A program made the translations under genes and the position numbers. Shown here one piece after another: positions 18,457 through 28,173 of a DNA stretch of 64,000 bases. The DNA is taken from NCBI RefSeq assembly GCF_000175935.2, contig NC_014837.1, positions 3,534,001-3,598,000 of the forward strand, written 5' to 3'. The notes below the pieces were generated by a model that searched no databases, had not been told where the DNA came from, and saw only the letters and a list, made by a program, of their open reading frames with translations. How positions within the stretch are numbered: position 1 is the stretch's first letter; each line of letters opens with the position of its first letter. Origin of the DNA: Pantoea sp. At-9b (GTDB lineage Bacteria > Pseudomonadota > Gammaproteobacteria > Enterobacterales > Enterobacteriaceae).

Positions 18457-18537
18457 TCAAGAACTGCTGACGTTAAGTGTAAAACACCAGGCCAGGATGC
18501 GTGCAACCAGGCCAAAAATAGCCAGGAGTGCCATCAT
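18457..18537 (-). CDS. yqgB: Candidate YqgB-like short peptide upstream of speA
   Basis: A 26-codon frame on the speA strand, 94 bp upstream of speA, encodes MMALLAIFGLVARILAWCFT followed by LNVSSS. E. coli YqgB, in the same place between speA and metK, also ends with a hydrophobic stretch and the string CFTLN. The shared position and CFTLN tail suggest the same gene or leader peptide. No strong ribosome-binding site is visible, and the frame stays open upstream without an ATG, so the start is uncertain. Confidence 0.4.
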   Translation of the reverse strand: MMALLAIFGLVARILAWCFTLNVSSS

Positions 18538-18603
18538 CACCCAAGCGTGAGAAAAATCACCAGGAATGTGGGAACAAGTTAGCCGGCGCTCGTGTCGGGA
18601 TAA

Positions 18604-19029
18604 TTACCGCAACGAACAAAACTTCGACTGGAGTGAAAAACAGAAGTGGAAATGGAAAGGATTGCCAACGCGCACGTTGAGCGCAGTGAACCGTAAAAAG
18701 AGAAAGGTTGGTTCATTACTTTTATCACCTCCAACGCATGGGGAAAACATGCGGGAAACGGCCTGGGTGAAAGCCAGATACCGGGATATCTGACGGGCGC
18801 GACGCACGGTGGCGTCATCCTTTTGGGCTGTGGTCGACAGCAGCGGCGATTTATACAGCCTGACGCATAAAATTGCAAAAGCTTTTGCCAGACCAGCCGC
18901 TCCCCAGATCAATACGGTGATCCGTGTCAGGAAAATTTTCCAGTTTGACTGTTGCGTAAAATGCGGAAACAGAAAAAGGGCTGGTAATTCGCTCAGTGAG
19001 TAACCTAGAATAGCCATCCAGATGCTCAT
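18604..19029 (-). CDS. Doubtful hypothetical membrane protein
   Basis: In the 818-bp gap between speA and metK, a minus-strand frame from ATG 19029 encodes 141 residues. The first half has two hydrophobic stretches (ILGYSLSELPALFLF and ITVLIWGAAGLAKAFAILCV) that could span the membrane. The second half is cysteine- and phenylalanine-rich and does not look like a normal protein. There is no ribosome-binding site before the ATG, and I do not recognise a family. A broken or spurious gene is as likely as a real one. Confidence 0.25.
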   Translation of the reverse strand: MSIWMAILGYSLSELPALFLFPHFTQQSNWKIFLTRITVLIWGAAGLAKAFAILCVRLYKSPLLSTTAQKDDATVRRARQISRYLAFTQAVSRMFSPCVGGDKSNEPTFLFLRFTALNVRVGNPFHFHFCFSLQSKFCSLR

Positions 19030-19043
19030 ACATCTAAACTGGT
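19012..19043. promoter_or_regulatory. Possible MetJ operator (four tandem degenerate met boxes)
   Basis: Four consecutive 8-mers read AGCCATCC, AGATGCTC, ATACATCT and AAACTGGT. Against the met box AGACGTCT they match 5, 4, 6 and 4 of 8 bases. MetJ binds arrays of two or more such boxes upstream of metK in enterobacteria. The array ends 137 bp before the metK ATG. The matches are weak one by one. Confidence 0.35.
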
Positions 19044-19180
19044 TAACATCCAGGCTGTGCAAGCGCTCTGCGCATTCACTTCTTACTGCTCGCGGCTTTG
19101 CCTAAAGGGGCGTCGAGCTTGGCATGGCCTCGCTTACGCTATGCAGTCGAATTCAAACCATTTGTAAGGTAAAGAACAGA

Positions 19181-20332
19181 ATGGCTAAACACCTTTTTAC
19201 GTCTGAGTCCGTATCAGAAGGACATCCTGATAAAATCGCTGACCAAATTTCTGACGCCGTGCTCGACGCCATCCTTGAACAGGATCCGAAAGCACGCGTG
19301 GCCTGCGAAACTTACGTGAAAACCGGTATGGTACTGGTCGGCGGTGAAATCACCACCAGCGCCTGGGTTGATATCGAAGAGATCACCCGTAATACCGTTC
19401 GTGAAATTGGCTATGTTCATTCCGATATGGGCTTCGATGCCAACTCCTGTGCAGTACTGAGCGCCATTGGTAAGCAATCTCCGGACATCAACCAGGGTGT
19501 TGACCGTACCGATCCGCTGGAGCAAGGTGCCGGTGACCAGGGCCTGATGTTTGGCTACGCCACCAACGAAACTGATGTCCTGATGCCAGCGCCAGTGACT
19601 TATGCGCACCGTCTGGTTCAGCGTCAGGCTGAAGTCCGTAAAAACGGCACCCTGCCGTGGCTGCGTCCGGATGCAAAAAGCCAGATCACCTTCCAGTACG
19701 ATGGCGGCAAAATTGTCGGTATCGATGCCGTGGTTCTGTCGACTCAGCATGCGGAAGAGATTTCCCAGGCTGACCTGCGTGAAGCGGTGATGGAAGAGAT
19801 CATCAAGCCGGTTCTGCCGACTGAGTGGATCAATGCCAGCACCAAATACCACATCAACCCGACTGGCCGTTTCGTAATCGGTGGCCCGATGGGTGACTGC
19901 GGTCTGACCGGTCGTAAAATCATCGTGGATACCTACGGCGGTATGGCGCGTCACGGCGGCGGTGCTTTCTCCGGTAAAGATCCATCAAAAGTTGACCGCT
20001 CTGCGGCTTACGCAGCACGCTACGTAGCCAAAAACATCGTTGCGGCTGGTCTGGCTGACCGCTGTGAGATTCAGGTTTCCTACGCCATCGGCGTGGCTGA
20101 GCCGACCTCTATCATGGTGGAAACCTTCGGCACTGAGAAAGTGGCAACCGAACAACTGACCCTGCTGGTGCGCGAGTTCTTCGACCTGCGTCCGTATGGT
20201 CTGATTCAGATGATGGACCTGCTGAAACCTATCTACAAAGAAACCGCTGCTTACGGTCACTTTGGTCGCGAACACTTCCCATGGGAAAAAACCGACAAAG
20301 CTGCACAGCTGCGCGAAGCGGCTGGTCTGTAA
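19181..20332 (+). CDS. metK: S-adenosylmethionine synthetase
   Basis: MetK makes S-adenosylmethionine from methionine and ATP. It is cytosolic and works as a tetramer. The 383-residue product starts [20 protein letters not shown] and carries the ATP loop [12 protein letters not shown] and the phosphate-binding [19 protein letters not shown] segment. Its length fits E. coli MetK. The ATG at 19181 follows TAAGGT at a suitable distance. An in-frame ATG 19 codons upstream adds a tail that the family lacks. SAM also feeds spermidine synthesis through decarboxylated SAM, which links it loosely to speA next door. A terminator follows. Confidence 0.98.
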   Translation: MAKHLFTSESVSEGHPDKIADQISDAVLDAILEQDPKARVACETYVKTGMVLVGGEITTSAWVDIEEITRNTVREIGYVHSDMGFDANSCAVLSAIGKQSPDINQGVDRTDPLEQGAGDQGLMFGYATNETDVLMPAPVTYAHRLVQRQAEVRKNGTLPWLRPDAKSQITFQYDGGKIVGIDAVVLSTQHAEEISQADLREAVMEEIIKPVLPTEWINASTKYHINPTGRFVIGGPMGDCGLTGRKIIVDTYGGMARHGGGAFSGKDPSKVDRSAAYAARYVAKNIVAAGLADRCEIQVSYAIGVAEPTSIMVETFGTEKVATEQLTLLVREFFDLRPYGLIQMMDLLKPIYKETAAYGHFGREHFPWEKTDKAAQLREAAGL

Positions 20333-20357
20333 GTTTTTAGCCCTGCAGTACCTCATC

Positions 20358-20388
20358 AGGGAGGCCATTTGGCCTCCCTGTTTGTTTT
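20358..20388 (+). terminator. Rho-independent terminator of metK
   Basis: AGGGAGGCCA and TGGCCTCCCT form a strong stem followed by GTTTGTTTT. It lies 26 bp after the metK stop. Confidence 0.9.
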
Positions 20389-20643
20389 CAACCGCAAAAA
20401 TCCCCACCTGCTACGCTTACACCATCCCGCTTACAACAAAATGTTAACGATTACATTTTGAAACGCTTTAAATATCTGTGATTTAGGAATTTTGCAGCGT
20501 AGTTATTCCTGTAAAAATGCGTTATTTTCAGCGTCGTCTGATAGCCGATATTTAGAATGATGTCAGAAACTTAACGGGTGCTATACCTTACTGGTTACAG
20601 AACCATTTTGGGCGAAAAATGCTGAATGACAGGGATTCAGCGA

Positions 20644-20659
20644 GTGTAACCGATTACAT
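20644..20659. promoter_or_regulatory. GalR/GalS-type operator upstream of galP
   Basis: GTGTAACCGATTACAT fits the gal operator pattern GTGNAANCGNTTNCAC at all but the last position. It ends 81 bp before the galP ATG. In E. coli GalR and GalS repress galP. A second GalR/PurR-like string, TTGAAACGCTTTAAAT, lies near 20458-20473 and may be an upstream operator. Confidence 0.65.
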
Positions 20660-20662
20660 TCA

Positions 20663-20678
20663 TGTGATCGTCCTCACT
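20663..20678. promoter_or_regulatory. CRP-cAMP binding site of galP
   Basis: TGTGATCGTCCTCACT has both CRP half-sites, TGTGA and TCAC, at the canonical 6-bp spacing. It directly follows the gal operator and precedes galP, which CRP activates in E. coli. Confidence 0.65.
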
Positions 20679-20740
20679 TTTTCCCGCAAGCAGGTTCCTT
20701 AACATTGATAAAAACAACGATAGATAAATTTGGAGGCAAT

Positions 20741-22135
20741 ATGCCTGGCAATACTCATAAAAGCAGAACCTCAAATAAGGCTATGACCTTGTTTGTCTGC
20801 TTTCTCGCGGCTCTGGCCGGCCTGCTGTTCGGCCTGGATATCGGCGTTATCGCTGGTGCCCTGCCCTTTATCGCTAAAGACTTTAACGTTACTGCCCACC
20901 AGCAGGAGTGGATCGTTAGCTCAATGATGTTTGGTGCCGCAGTGGGTGCAATCGGCAGCGGTTGGATGTCGTCACAACTGGGCCGTAAAAAAAGCCTGAT
21001 GGCCGGTGCCATTCTGTTTGTGATTGGCTCCCTGTGGTCAGCCTTTGCATCTAACCCGGAAATGCTGATTGTTGCGCGTGTGGTTCTCGGCCTGGCCGTG
21101 GGTGTGGCGTCTTATACTGCACCGCTGTATCTGTCTGAAATCGCACCGGAAAAAATCCGCGGTAGTATGATTTCTCTGTATCAGCTGATGATCACCATCG
21201 GTATCCTGGCAGCTTACCTGTCCGACACCGCGTTCAGCGATGCGGGCGCATGGCGCTGGATGCTGGGCGTGATCACCATCCCGGCAATCCTGCTGTTGGT
21301 TGGTGTGGTGTTCCTGCCCAACAGCCCGCGCTGGCTGGCGGCGAAAGGCAACTTCCGTGATGCTCAGCGTGTGCTGGACCGTCTGCGCGACACCAGCGAG
21401 CAGGCGAAACGCGAGCTGGATGAAATCCGTGAAAGTCTGAAGATTAAGCAATCCGGCTGGCAGCTGTTCCAGAGCAACAGCAACTTCCGCCGCGCGGTGT
21501 TCCTCGGCGTGTTGTTGCAGGTGATGCAGCAGTTCACCGGTATGAACGTCATCATGTACTACGCACCGAAAATCTTTGAAATTGCGGGTTTCGCCAATAC
21601 CACGCAGCAAATGTGGGGCACGGTAATTGTCGGTCTGGTGAACGTGCTGGCGACCTTTATCGCTATCGGGCTGGTGGATCGCTGGGGCCGTAAACCGACG
21701 CTGGTGCTGGGCTTCCTGGTCATGGCCGCCGGTATGGGTATCCTCGGCACCATGCTGCACGTGGGGATTAACTCCGCCGGTGCGCAGTACTTCGCAGTGG
21801 CTATGCTGCTGATGTTTATCGTGGGCTTTGCCATGAGCGCCGGTCCGCTGATTTGGGTACTGTGCTCTGAAATCCAGCCGCTGAAAGGCCGTGACTTTGG
21901 TATCACCGTCTCTACTGCGACCAACTGGATCGCCAACATGATTGTTGGTGCCACCTTCCTGACCATGCTGAACTCGCTGGGCAACGCGCCGACCTTCTGG
22001 GTCTACGCTGGACTCAACGTGTTCTTCATCCTGTTGACCCTGGTGCTGATTCCGGAGACCAAAAACGTCTCACTGGAGCACATCGAGCGCAACCTGCTGT
22101 CAGGTAAAAAACTGCGTGAAATCGGTCAGGAATGA
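20741..22135 (+). CDS. galP: Galactose:H+ symporter
   Basis: GalP imports galactose, and also glucose, with a proton across the inner membrane. The 464-residue product has the same length as E. coli GalP and follows it closely. It has 12 predicted membrane segments, the sugar-porter motifs [20 protein letters not shown] and PETK, and the conserved [19 protein letters not shown] substrate region. The ATG at 20741 is taken because GGAGG precedes it; an in-frame ATG 12 codons upstream has no such site. Upstream are a GalR-type operator and a CRP site, and a terminator follows. Regulation is therefore probably by galactose and catabolite repression, as in E. coli. Confidence 0.97.
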   Translation: MPGNTHKSRTSNKAMTLFVCFLAALAGLLFGLDIGVIAGALPFIAKDFNVTAHQQEWIVSSMMFGAAVGAIGSGWMSSQLGRKKSLMAGAILFVIGSLWSAFASNPEMLIVARVVLGLAVGVASYTAPLYLSEIAPEKIRGSMISLYQLMITIGILAAYLSDTAFSDAGAWRWMLGVITIPAILLLVGVVFLPNSPRWLAAKGNFRDAQRVLDRLRDTSEQAKRELDEIRESLKIKQSGWQLFQSNSNFRRAVFLGVLLQVMQQFTGMNVIMYYAPKIFEIAGFANTTQQMWGTVIVGLVNVLATFIAIGLVDRWGRKPTLVLGFLVMAAGMGILGTMLHVGINSAGAQYFAVAMLLMFIVGFAMSAGPLIWVLCSEIQPLKGRDFGITVSTATNWIANMIVGATFLTMLNSLGNAPTFWVYAGLNVFFILLTLVLIPETKNVSLEHIERNLLSGKKLREIGQE

Positions 22136-22154
22136 TCGCAAACGTAGCAAACAA

Positions 22155-22180
22155 GGGCTGCCTGCGGGCGGCCCTTTTTT
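22155..22180 (+). terminator. Rho-independent terminator of galP
   Basis: GGGCTGCC and GGCGGCCC pair (one T-G pair) around a TGCG loop. A run of T follows. It begins 19 bp after the galP stop. Confidence 0.85.
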
Positions 22181-22235
22181 CTGGCGCATCCCGCAGCAGT
22201 TGAGTTCCCCAGCGCAACGCCTTATGCTCTCTGCC

Positions 22236-22748
22236 ATGAAAACGCCCCGCCTGCCCATCGCCATACAACAAGCTGTGATGCGCTCACTGCGCCAGTTCCT
22301 GCAACTGGCAAATGAGCGGCTGGAACGCAGCTATCCCGAACCGAAGCTTGTCTATCAACAACGCGGCACGGCGGCGGGCACCGCCTGGCTGGAGAAGTGG
22401 GAAATTCGCCTTAACCCGGTGTTGTTGCTGGAGAATCAGCAGGCATTTATCGACGAAGTGGTGCCACACGAACTGGCCCATCTGCTGGTGTGGAAAACCT
22501 TTGGCCGCGTGGCCCCCCACGGCAAAGAGTGGAAATGGATGATGGAAGAAGTACTGGGCGTTGCCGCACGCCGCACGCACCAGTTCGAAATCGACTCAGT
22601 GCGAAGTCGCACCTTTGCCTACCGTTGTCGTTGCCAGCAACATCAACTCACCGTGCGCCGTCACAATCGCGTGCTGCGCGGTGAAAGCGAATATCGCTGC
22701 GTACATTGCGGCACCCTCTTGCAACCCGGTGAATTTTCAGCAAGTTAG
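22236..22748 (+). CDS. sprT: SprT-family zinc metalloprotease-like protein
   Basis: The 170-residue protein matches E. coli SprT (165 residues): [18 protein letters not shown] at the start, the zinc-binding HELAHLLVW in the middle, and a C-terminal zinc-ribbon-like part (YRCRCQ ... YRCVHCG). The SprT-like domain occurs in SPRTN-type proteases; the bacterial role is poorly defined. The start at 22236 is chosen because family similarity begins exactly there. Frames reading through from the galP terminator upstream are not credible. It is followed by endA, as in E. coli. Confidence 0.93.
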   Translation: MKTPRLPIAIQQAVMRSLRQFLQLANERLERSYPEPKLVYQQRGTAAGTAWLEKWEIRLNPVLLLENQQAFIDEVVPHELAHLLVWKTFGRVAPHGKEWKWMMEEVLGVAARRTHQFEIDSVRSRTFAYRCRCQQHQLTVRRHNRVLRGESEYRCVHCGTLLQPGEFSAS

Positions 22749-22823
22749 TCGCTAATCTGATTTCGTCACCGCCCGCATTCTGCTAACCTGCCGCCTTTTT
22801 TCGCATCAGGTTAAGTTTGGAAT

Positions 22824-23531
22824 ATGTCTCGCAAAATTATTATCGCCCTCACCTTATTAGCCGCCCCGCTGAGCGCCTGGAGCCTCAACCTCAATAATTA
22901 TCATCAGAACAACTTCCAGCAGGCCAAAGAATACGCGGCCTACATCAATGCCGATGCGCCCGGCAGTTTCTACTGCGGTTGCAAAATCAACTGGCAGGGT
23001 AAAAAAGGGGTGCCGGATCTCAGCAGTTGTGGCTACAGCGTGCGCAAAAATGCTAACCGTGCAGCGCGCATCGAATGGGAACATGTGATGCCAGCCTGGG
23101 AGTTCGGTCATCAGCGTCAGTGCTGGCAAAACGGCGGGCGCAAGAATTGCAGCAAAGATGCCGATTACCGCCGCATTGAAAGCGACCTGCATAACCTCGA
23201 ACCTGCCATAGGTGAAGTAAATGGCGATCGTGGCAACTTTCAGTACAGCCAGTGGAACGGCGGGGAGCAACCCTACGGCCAGTGCAGTATGAAGATTGAT
23301 TTCAAACAGAAGCTGGCGCAACCGCCAGAACGCGCACGGGGTGCCATTGCCCGTACCTACTTCTATATGCGCGACCAATACAAACTGAGCCTGTCACGCC
23401 AGCAAACGCAGTTGTTTACCGCATGGGATAAGCAATATCCGGTCACGCCGTGGGAGTGCGAACGCGACAATCGCATCGCCAAAGTGCAGGGCAATCATAA
23501 TCCTTATGTGCTTCAGGCTTGCCAGCGCTAA
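22824..23531 (+). CDS. endA: Periplasmic DNA-specific endonuclease I
   Basis: EndA is a secreted nuclease that makes double-strand cuts in DNA in the periplasm. The 235-residue protein equals the E. coli length. It opens with a signal peptide ([20 protein letters not shown]) and carries the ββα-metal site around [17 protein letters not shown]. Conserved cysteines occur in FYCGCK, LSSCGY, RQCWQ and KNCSKD, where disulfides hold the fold. It sits between sprT and rsmE in the usual order. Confidence 0.96.
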   Translation: MSRKIIIALTLLAAPLSAWSLNLNNYHQNNFQQAKEYAAYINADAPGSFYCGCKINWQGKKGVPDLSSCGYSVRKNANRAARIEWEHVMPAWEFGHQRQCWQNGGRKNCSKDADYRRIESDLHNLEPAIGEVNGDRGNFQYSQWNGGEQPYGQCSMKIDFKQKLAQPPERARGAIARTYFYMRDQYKLSLSRQQTQLFTAWDKQYPVTPWECERDNRIAKVQGNHNPYVLQACQR

Positions 23532-23605
23532 AACCGCTACCCTACACTAGCTGTTTTCCGATTGAGCCGTGCCGCTGGCACGGCATTAACGCTGGCAGGA
23601 ACCGC

Positions 23606-24337
23606 ATGCGTATACCTCGCATTTTTCACCCCGAACCCCTTGCTGTGAACAGCGAGGTCTTCCTCGATGAAGACGCCGCCAATCACGTCGGACGCGTGCT
23701 GCGTATGAGCGCTGGTCAACGGCTTGAGCTGTTTGATGGCAGTAATCTGACTTTTGCCGCCGAAATCACCCAGGCTGATAAAAAGCGTGTAAAAGTAAGA
23801 GTCCTTGACAGTCAACAGGATGATCGTGAATCACCGCTTCATCTGCACCTTGGGCAGGTGATGTCGCGCGGCGAAAAAATGGAATTCACCATCCAGAAAT
23901 CCATCGAACTTGGCGTCAACGTCATTACGCCCTTGTTTTCTGAGCGCTGCGGCGTAAAGCTGGATGCCGAGCGTCTGGCGAAGAAAATTCAGCAATGGCA
24001 GAAAATTGCAATTGCCGCCTGTGAACAGTGCGGCCGTAATCGCGTGCCGGAGATTCGTGAAGCGATGACGCTGGAAGCCTGGTGCGCTGAAGCCGCTGAC
24101 GGGCTAAAACTGAATTTACATCCGCGTGCCAGCCACAGTATCAATACGCTGCCGCAACCTGTTGAACGCATTCGCCTGCTGATTGGTCCCGAAGGCGGTC
24201 TGTCGACAGAGGAGATTGCCATGACGGCACAGCACGGTTTCACTGATATTCTGTTAGGACCGCGCGTGTTACGCACCGAAACCACCGCCCTCACCGCCAT
24301 TACGGCACTTCAGGTGAGGTTTGGCGACCTCGGTTAA
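23606..24337 (+). CDS. rsmE: 16S rRNA (uracil-1498 N3) methyltransferase
   Basis: RsmE methylates U1498 of 16S rRNA using SAM. The 243-residue product has the length of the E. coli enzyme. The N-terminal PUA-like part ([21 protein letters not shown]) is followed by a SPOUT methyltransferase knot with [13 protein letters not shown] and [19 protein letters not shown] 23606 is used because the family begins at MRIPR; the frame reads 29 codons further upstream, into the endA end, without support. gshB follows 90 bp later. Confidence 0.96.
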   Translation: MRIPRIFHPEPLAVNSEVFLDEDAANHVGRVLRMSAGQRLELFDGSNLTFAAEITQADKKRVKVRVLDSQQDDRESPLHLHLGQVMSRGEKMEFTIQKSIELGVNVITPLFSERCGVKLDAERLAKKIQQWQKIAIAACEQCGRNRVPEIREAMTLEAWCAEAADGLKLNLHPRASHSINTLPQPVERIRLLIGPEGGLSTEEIAMTAQHGFTDILLGPRVLRTETTALTAITALQVRFGDLG

Positions 24338-24427
24338 GGGATACTTTCGGGTTGTAATAAGTCGCCAGTTTGAGAATGGCGTCCAGACTAAGCAGGGGCA
24401 GTGAATTCCCCCCTTGAGGAGAGAATA

Positions 24428-25372
24428 ATGATTAAGCTTGGCATCGTTATGGACCCGATTTCGTCCATCAACATTAAAAAAGACACCAGCTTCGCCATGT
24501 TGCTGGAAGCACAGCGTCGTGGTTACGAAATTCATTACATGGAGATGAACGATCTCTCCCTGCGTGGTGGCGTGACTTATGCCCGCACGCGTCTGCTCAG
24601 CGTCGAGCAAAATTACGATAAATGGTATGAATTTGGCAGCGAGCAGGAGATCAAACTGGCCGATCTCAATGTGGTGCTGATGCGTAAAGATCCGCCATTT
24701 GATACTGAATTTATCTACGCGACTTATCTGCTGGAACGCGCTGAAGAACAAGGCACGTTGATCGTCAACAAGCCGCAGAGCCTGCGTGACTGCAACGAAA
24801 AACTCTACACCGCGTGGTTTGCCGACCTCACGCCAGACACCCTGGTGACACGCAGCAAAGAGAAACTGCGCGCCTTCTGGCAGGAACATGGCGATGTCAT
24901 CCTGAAACCGTTGGACGGTATGGGTGGCGCATCGATCTTCCGAGTGAAGCAGGATGATCCAAACTTCGGCGTTATCACTGAAACCCTGACCAATCACGGG
25001 CAAAACTTCTGCATGGCACAAAACTACCTGCCCGCGATTAAAGACGGTGACAAACGCGTGCTGGTGGTTGACGGTGAACCGGTGCCTTACTGCCTGGCGC
25101 GTATTCCGCAGGGCGGTGAAACCCGTGGTAACCTCGCAGCCGGTGGCCGTGGTGAAGCACGTCCGCTGAGTGACAGCGACTGGGAGATTGCGCGCCGCGT
25201 TGGCCCCACGCTCAAAGCAAAAGGGCTGATTTTTGTCGGTCTCGACATCATCGGTGATAAACTGACGGAAGTGAACGTAACCAGCCCGACCTGCGTGCGT
25301 GAAATTGAAGCCGCCTTCCCAATCTCCATCACCGGTATGCTGATGGATGCCATTGAGAAACGTCTGGGCTAA
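24428..25372 (+). CDS. gshB: Glutathione synthetase
   Basis: GshB joins glycine to gamma-glutamylcysteine with ATP, the last step of glutathione synthesis. The product is 314 residues (E. coli 316), an ATP-grasp enzyme with [39 protein letters not shown] and [14 protein letters not shown]. The ATG at 24428 follows GAGGAGAG. An in-frame ATG nine codons upstream overlaps that ribosome-binding site and is rejected. Confidence 0.97.
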   Translation: MIKLGIVMDPISSINIKKDTSFAMLLEAQRRGYEIHYMEMNDLSLRGGVTYARTRLLSVEQNYDKWYEFGSEQEIKLADLNVVLMRKDPPFDTEFIYATYLLERAEEQGTLIVNKPQSLRDCNEKLYTAWFADLTPDTLVTRSKEKLRAFWQEHGDVILKPLDGMGGASIFRVKQDDPNFGVITETLTNHGQNFCMAQNYLPAIKDGDKRVLVVDGEPVPYCLARIPQGGETRGNLAAGGRGEARPLSDSDWEIARRVGPTLKAKGLIFVGLDIIGDKLTEVNVTSPTCVREIEAAFPISITGMLMDAIEKRLG

Positions 25373-25412
25373 GGATGCCGTCGGAGCCAGCCGCTCCGTG
25401 AATCTCTCCAAT

Positions 25413-25445
25413 ACCGGTATTGCCGCAGCAATACCGGTTATTTTT
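25413..25445 (+). terminator. Rho-independent terminator between gshB and yqgE
   Basis: ACCGGTATTGC and GCAATACCGGT form a perfect 11-bp stem with a CGCA loop, followed by TATTTTT. It ends 15 bp before the yqgE ATG, so yqgE-ruvX may rely on read-through or on a promoter close to the hairpin. Confidence 0.8.
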
Positions 25446-25460
25446 GGTATACGAGTGAGA

Positions 25461-26024
25461 ATGAATTTACAGCATCATTTTTTGATTGCGATGCCATCCC
25501 TGCAAGATCCCTTCTTCAAGCGCTCGGTCGTATACATTTGCGAGCACAATGAAGATGGCGCTATGGGCTTGATTATCAACAAGCCGATGGAGAATCTGAC
25601 GGTCGAAGGCATCCTTAAAAAGCTTAAAATCAGCCCATCAGATCGCGATCCGGCCATCAGGCTGGATAAACCGGTATTCGCTGGCGGCCCGCTGGCGGAG
25701 GACCGCGGCTTTATTCTGCATTCTGCTCAGCGCGTCTACTCCTCCAGTATTCGAATTTCCGACACCACCGTCATCACGACGTCCAGAGATGTGCTGGAAG
25801 CGATTGGCAGCAGCGCACAGCCCGAGCACGTGCTGGTCGCGCTGGGTTACTGCGCGTGGGAGAAAGATCAGCTGGAAAACGAATTGCTGGAAAACGCCTG
25901 GCTCACCACGCCAGCCTCCAGCACCATTCTGTTCCAGACGCCGATCGCGGAACGCTGGCGTGAAGCGGCAAAATGTCTGGGCGTGGATATCCATAATATG
26001 ACCAATGATGCAGGGCACGCCTGA
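25461..26024 (+). CDS. yqgE: UPF0301/DUF179 protein YqgE
   Basis: The 187-residue protein is colinear with E. coli YqgE (also 187): [47 protein letters not shown], ending DAGHA. The function is not established. It is almost always coupled to ruvX, as here, where its stop overlaps the ruvX start by 1 nt (TGATG). The start is set where family similarity begins; the frame extends 38 codons upstream across the gshB terminator. Confidence 0.93.
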   Translation: MNLQHHFLIAMPSLQDPFFKRSVVYICEHNEDGAMGLIINKPMENLTVEGILKKLKISPSDRDPAIRLDKPVFAGGPLAEDRGFILHSAQRVYSSSIRISDTTVITTSRDVLEAIGSSAQPEHVLVALGYCAWEKDQLENELLENAWLTTPASSTILFQTPIAERWREAAKCLGVDIHNMTNDAGHA

Positions 26025-26440
26025 TGGCCAGTGAAACGTTGCTGGGCTTTGATTTCGGCACCAAAAGTATCGGCGTTGCCGTCGGGCAGCAGCTGACGGG
26101 CACCGCACGTGCACTCACCGCGCTCAAAGCGCAGGATGGCACACCAGACTGGGGCCAGATCGAGCGGCTGCTGAAAGAGTGGCAACCTGACTACGTGGTC
26201 GTGGGTCTGCCACTCAATATGGATGGCAGCGAACAGGAACTGACCGCACGTGCACGTAAGTTTGCCAACCGTCTGCATGGCCGTTTTGGTGTGCGTGTTG
26301 AGTTGCAGGATGAACGCCTCAGTACGGTCGAAGCCCGTGCCGGTTTATTCGAACGTGGCGGCTACCGCGCGCTGCAAAAAGGCGCGGTCGATTCGCAGTC
26401 GGCGGTCATCATTCTGGAAGATTGGTTCGATACCCACTGA
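26024..26440 (+). CDS. ruvX: YqgF/RuvX RNase H-fold nuclease, 16S rRNA maturation
   Basis: The 138-residue protein has the E. coli length and the RNase H-like fold signatures [25 protein letters not shown] and [11 protein letters not shown], whose acidic residues are the likely metal ligands. The family is implicated in 16S rRNA 5' end processing and in Holliday-junction-type cleavage. It is translated in overlap with yqgE. The convergent yggR gene ends 5 bp downstream. Confidence 0.95.
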   Translation: MASETLLGFDFGTKSIGVAVGQQLTGTARALTALKAQDGTPDWGQIERLLKEWQPDYVVVGLPLNMDGSEQELTARARKFANRLHGRFGVRVELQDERLSTVEARAGLFERGGYRALQKGAVDSQSAVIILEDWFDTH

Positions 26441-26444
26441 TCGT

Positions 26445-27437
26445 TCAGATCTCCCCTGCCTGTTGTCGCGCCTGTTCGCTCTGGGCGAATGTTTGCATCC
26501 CGGCCTGCGCGCCGGTTTGCAGCACTCCTGGCAACTGATGCATTTTCCCTTCGCGAATCAGGTTCGCCACCGCAGGCGTGGCCACCAGCACCTCAAACAA
26601 CCCCACCCGCCCTCCTTGCTTCGCGGGCACCAGCCGTTGCGCCAGCACCGCTTTCAGGCTTCCGGCCAGTTGGCTGCGCACCAGATTTTTCTCTTCGGCG
26701 GGAAACACATCCACCAGCCGATCCACGGCCTTCGTTGCGCCACGCGTATGCAGGGTAGCCAGCACCAGATGGCCGGTCTCAGCGGCCGTTAATGCCAGAC
26801 GAATCGTTTCGCTATCACGCAGTTCCCCCAGCAGAATGACATCCGGGTCTTCGCGCAGTGCCGCTTTCAGCCCGTGGCGAAACGAAGCACAGTGCGCGCC
26901 CACTTCCCGCTGCTGAATCAGCGAACGCTGGCTGTGATGGACAAACTCGATAGGATCTTCCAGCGTCAGAATATGGCGTGACTGTTCGCGGTTCAGGCTA
27001 TCGACCAACGCCGCAAGGGTGGTGGATTTGCCGCTACCGGTCGCGCCGGTAATGAGGATTAACCCCTCTTCCAGCAAAAGCAGTTGCTCAACCACCGACG
27101 GTAAATCCAGACTGGCGAGCGTGGGGACTTCGCTGGCAATCAACCGCAGCGCCAGTGATAACCCCTGGCGTTGCAAAAACAGATTCGCGCGTAATCGCAC
27201 ACCACTGCCCATCGTGATGGCAAAATCGACGTGCCCTTCAGCTTCCAGCGCCGCTTGTTGCGCAGTATCCAGCCACTGCATCATAAAGGCTTCCAGCCAG
27301 GCCGGTTCCAGCGCGGCTTGCTCCGGGATGGGCTCCAGCACCCCCTGCCGCCGCCAGTGTGGCAAATGTCCGCTGCAAAGGTGCAGATCAGCAGCGTTAT
27401 GCTTTACACTAAGGGCCACAACTTTATCCAAATCCAT
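26445..27437 (-). CDS. yggR: PilT-like ATPase YggR
   Basis: The 330-residue protein resembles E. coli YggR and the PilT retraction ATPases of type IV pili. It has Walker A ITGATGSGKSTTLAAL, the Asp box LTLEDPIEFVH, Walker B DPDVILLGELRDSET and the His box TGHLVLATLHTRGA. Start ATG 27437 follows AGGAGAG. No pilus genes adjoin it, which is the usual state in enterobacteria, and its partner is unknown. Its start is 16 bp from that of divergent yggS, so the two promoters must lie inside each other's 5' ends. Confidence 0.92.
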   Translation of the reverse strand: MDLDKVVALSVKHNAADLHLCSGHLPHWRRQGVLEPIPEQAALEPAWLEAFMMQWLDTAQQAALEAEGHVDFAITMGSGVRLRANLFLQRQGLSLALRLIASEVPTLASLDLPSVVEQLLLLEEGLILITGATGSGKSTTLAALVDSLNREQSRHILTLEDPIEFVHHSQRSLIQQREVGAHCASFRHGLKAALREDPDVILLGELRDSETIRLALTAAETGHLVLATLHTRGATKAVDRLVDVFPAEEKNLVRSQLAGSLKAVLAQRLVPAKQGGRVGLFEVLVATPAVANLIREGKMHQLPGVLQTGAQAGMQTFAQSEQARQQAGEI

Positions 27438-27453
27438 AGAAACTCTCCTGACT

Positions 27454-28161
27454 ATGACTTCCATTGAGCACAACTTACAGCAAGTACGCGAGCGTATCGC
27501 CGCTGCTGCCGCGCGTTGCGGACGCGCTCCAGAAGAAATCACGCTGCTTGCAGTGAGTAAAACCAAACCTGTGAGTGCGGTCGAAGAAGCTATTGCTGCC
27601 GGACAACGGGCGTTTGGCGAAAATTACGTGCAGGAAGGGGTTGAAAAAGTCACCACGCTGGCCGCACATCCTGATCTGCAATGGCACTTCATTGGGCCAT
27701 TACAGTCGAATAAAAGTCGTCTGGTAGCGGAGCATTTTGGCTGGTGCCATACCGTGGATCGTCAACGCATCGCGCAGCGTCTCAATGACCAACGCCCGGC
27801 GCACCTGCCGCCACTTAATGTGTTAATTCAGGTAAATATCAGTGACGAGAACAGCAAATCTGGCATCATGCTGGAGGCGCTGCCGGCATTGGCACAGGAG
27901 ATTTCTGCCTTACCACAGCTATGTTTGCGAGGTCTGATGGCGATTCCGGCACCCGAACAGGATTATGATCGCCAATTGGCGGTCTGCCAGCAAATGGCCG
28001 CCGCGTTTCGTGCCTTGCAACAGGATTACCCTGACGTCGATACGCTTTCTCTGGGAATGAGCGACGACATGGAAGCGGCCATCGCCGCTGGCAGTACTAT
28101 GGTGCGCATCGGCACCGCCGTATTTGGCGCGCGGGATTATGCGCGCACTTCACAACAATAA
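27454..28161 (+). CDS. yggS: PLP homeostasis protein YggS (PLPBP family)
   Basis: The 235-residue protein binds PLP but has no known catalysis; the family balances vitamin B6 and affects amino acid pools. Lys36 in LLAVSKTKP is the PLP lysine. Other family signatures are FGENYVQEG, WHFIGPLQSNKS, CLRGLMAIP and LSLGMSDDMEAAI. The start is MTSIEHNL as in E. coli. No clear ribosome-binding site precedes it. It leads yggT-rdgB-hemW. Confidence 0.95.
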   Translation: MTSIEHNLQQVRERIAAAAARCGRAPEEITLLAVSKTKPVSAVEEAIAAGQRAFGENYVQEGVEKVTTLAAHPDLQWHFIGPLQSNKSRLVAEHFGWCHTVDRQRIAQRLNDQRPAHLPPLNVLIQVNISDENSKSGIMLEALPALAQEISALPQLCLRGLMAIPAPEQDYDRQLAVCQQMAAAFRALQQDYPDVDTLSLGMSDDMEAAIAAGSTMVRIGTAVFGARDYARTSQQ

Positions 28162-28173
28162 TTGAGGAACCTC

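Noticed and set aside
19214..19954. 246-codon minus-strand frame
   Set aside because: It is a mirror of metK coding sequence.
24269..25411. 380-codon minus-strand frame
   Set aside because: It is antisense to gshB, whose ATP-grasp motifs are all intact.
26445..27437. PilT-like gene as a sign of a type IV pilus locus
   Set aside because: No pilus genes adjoin it, and the same lone yggR occurs in E. coli at this position.
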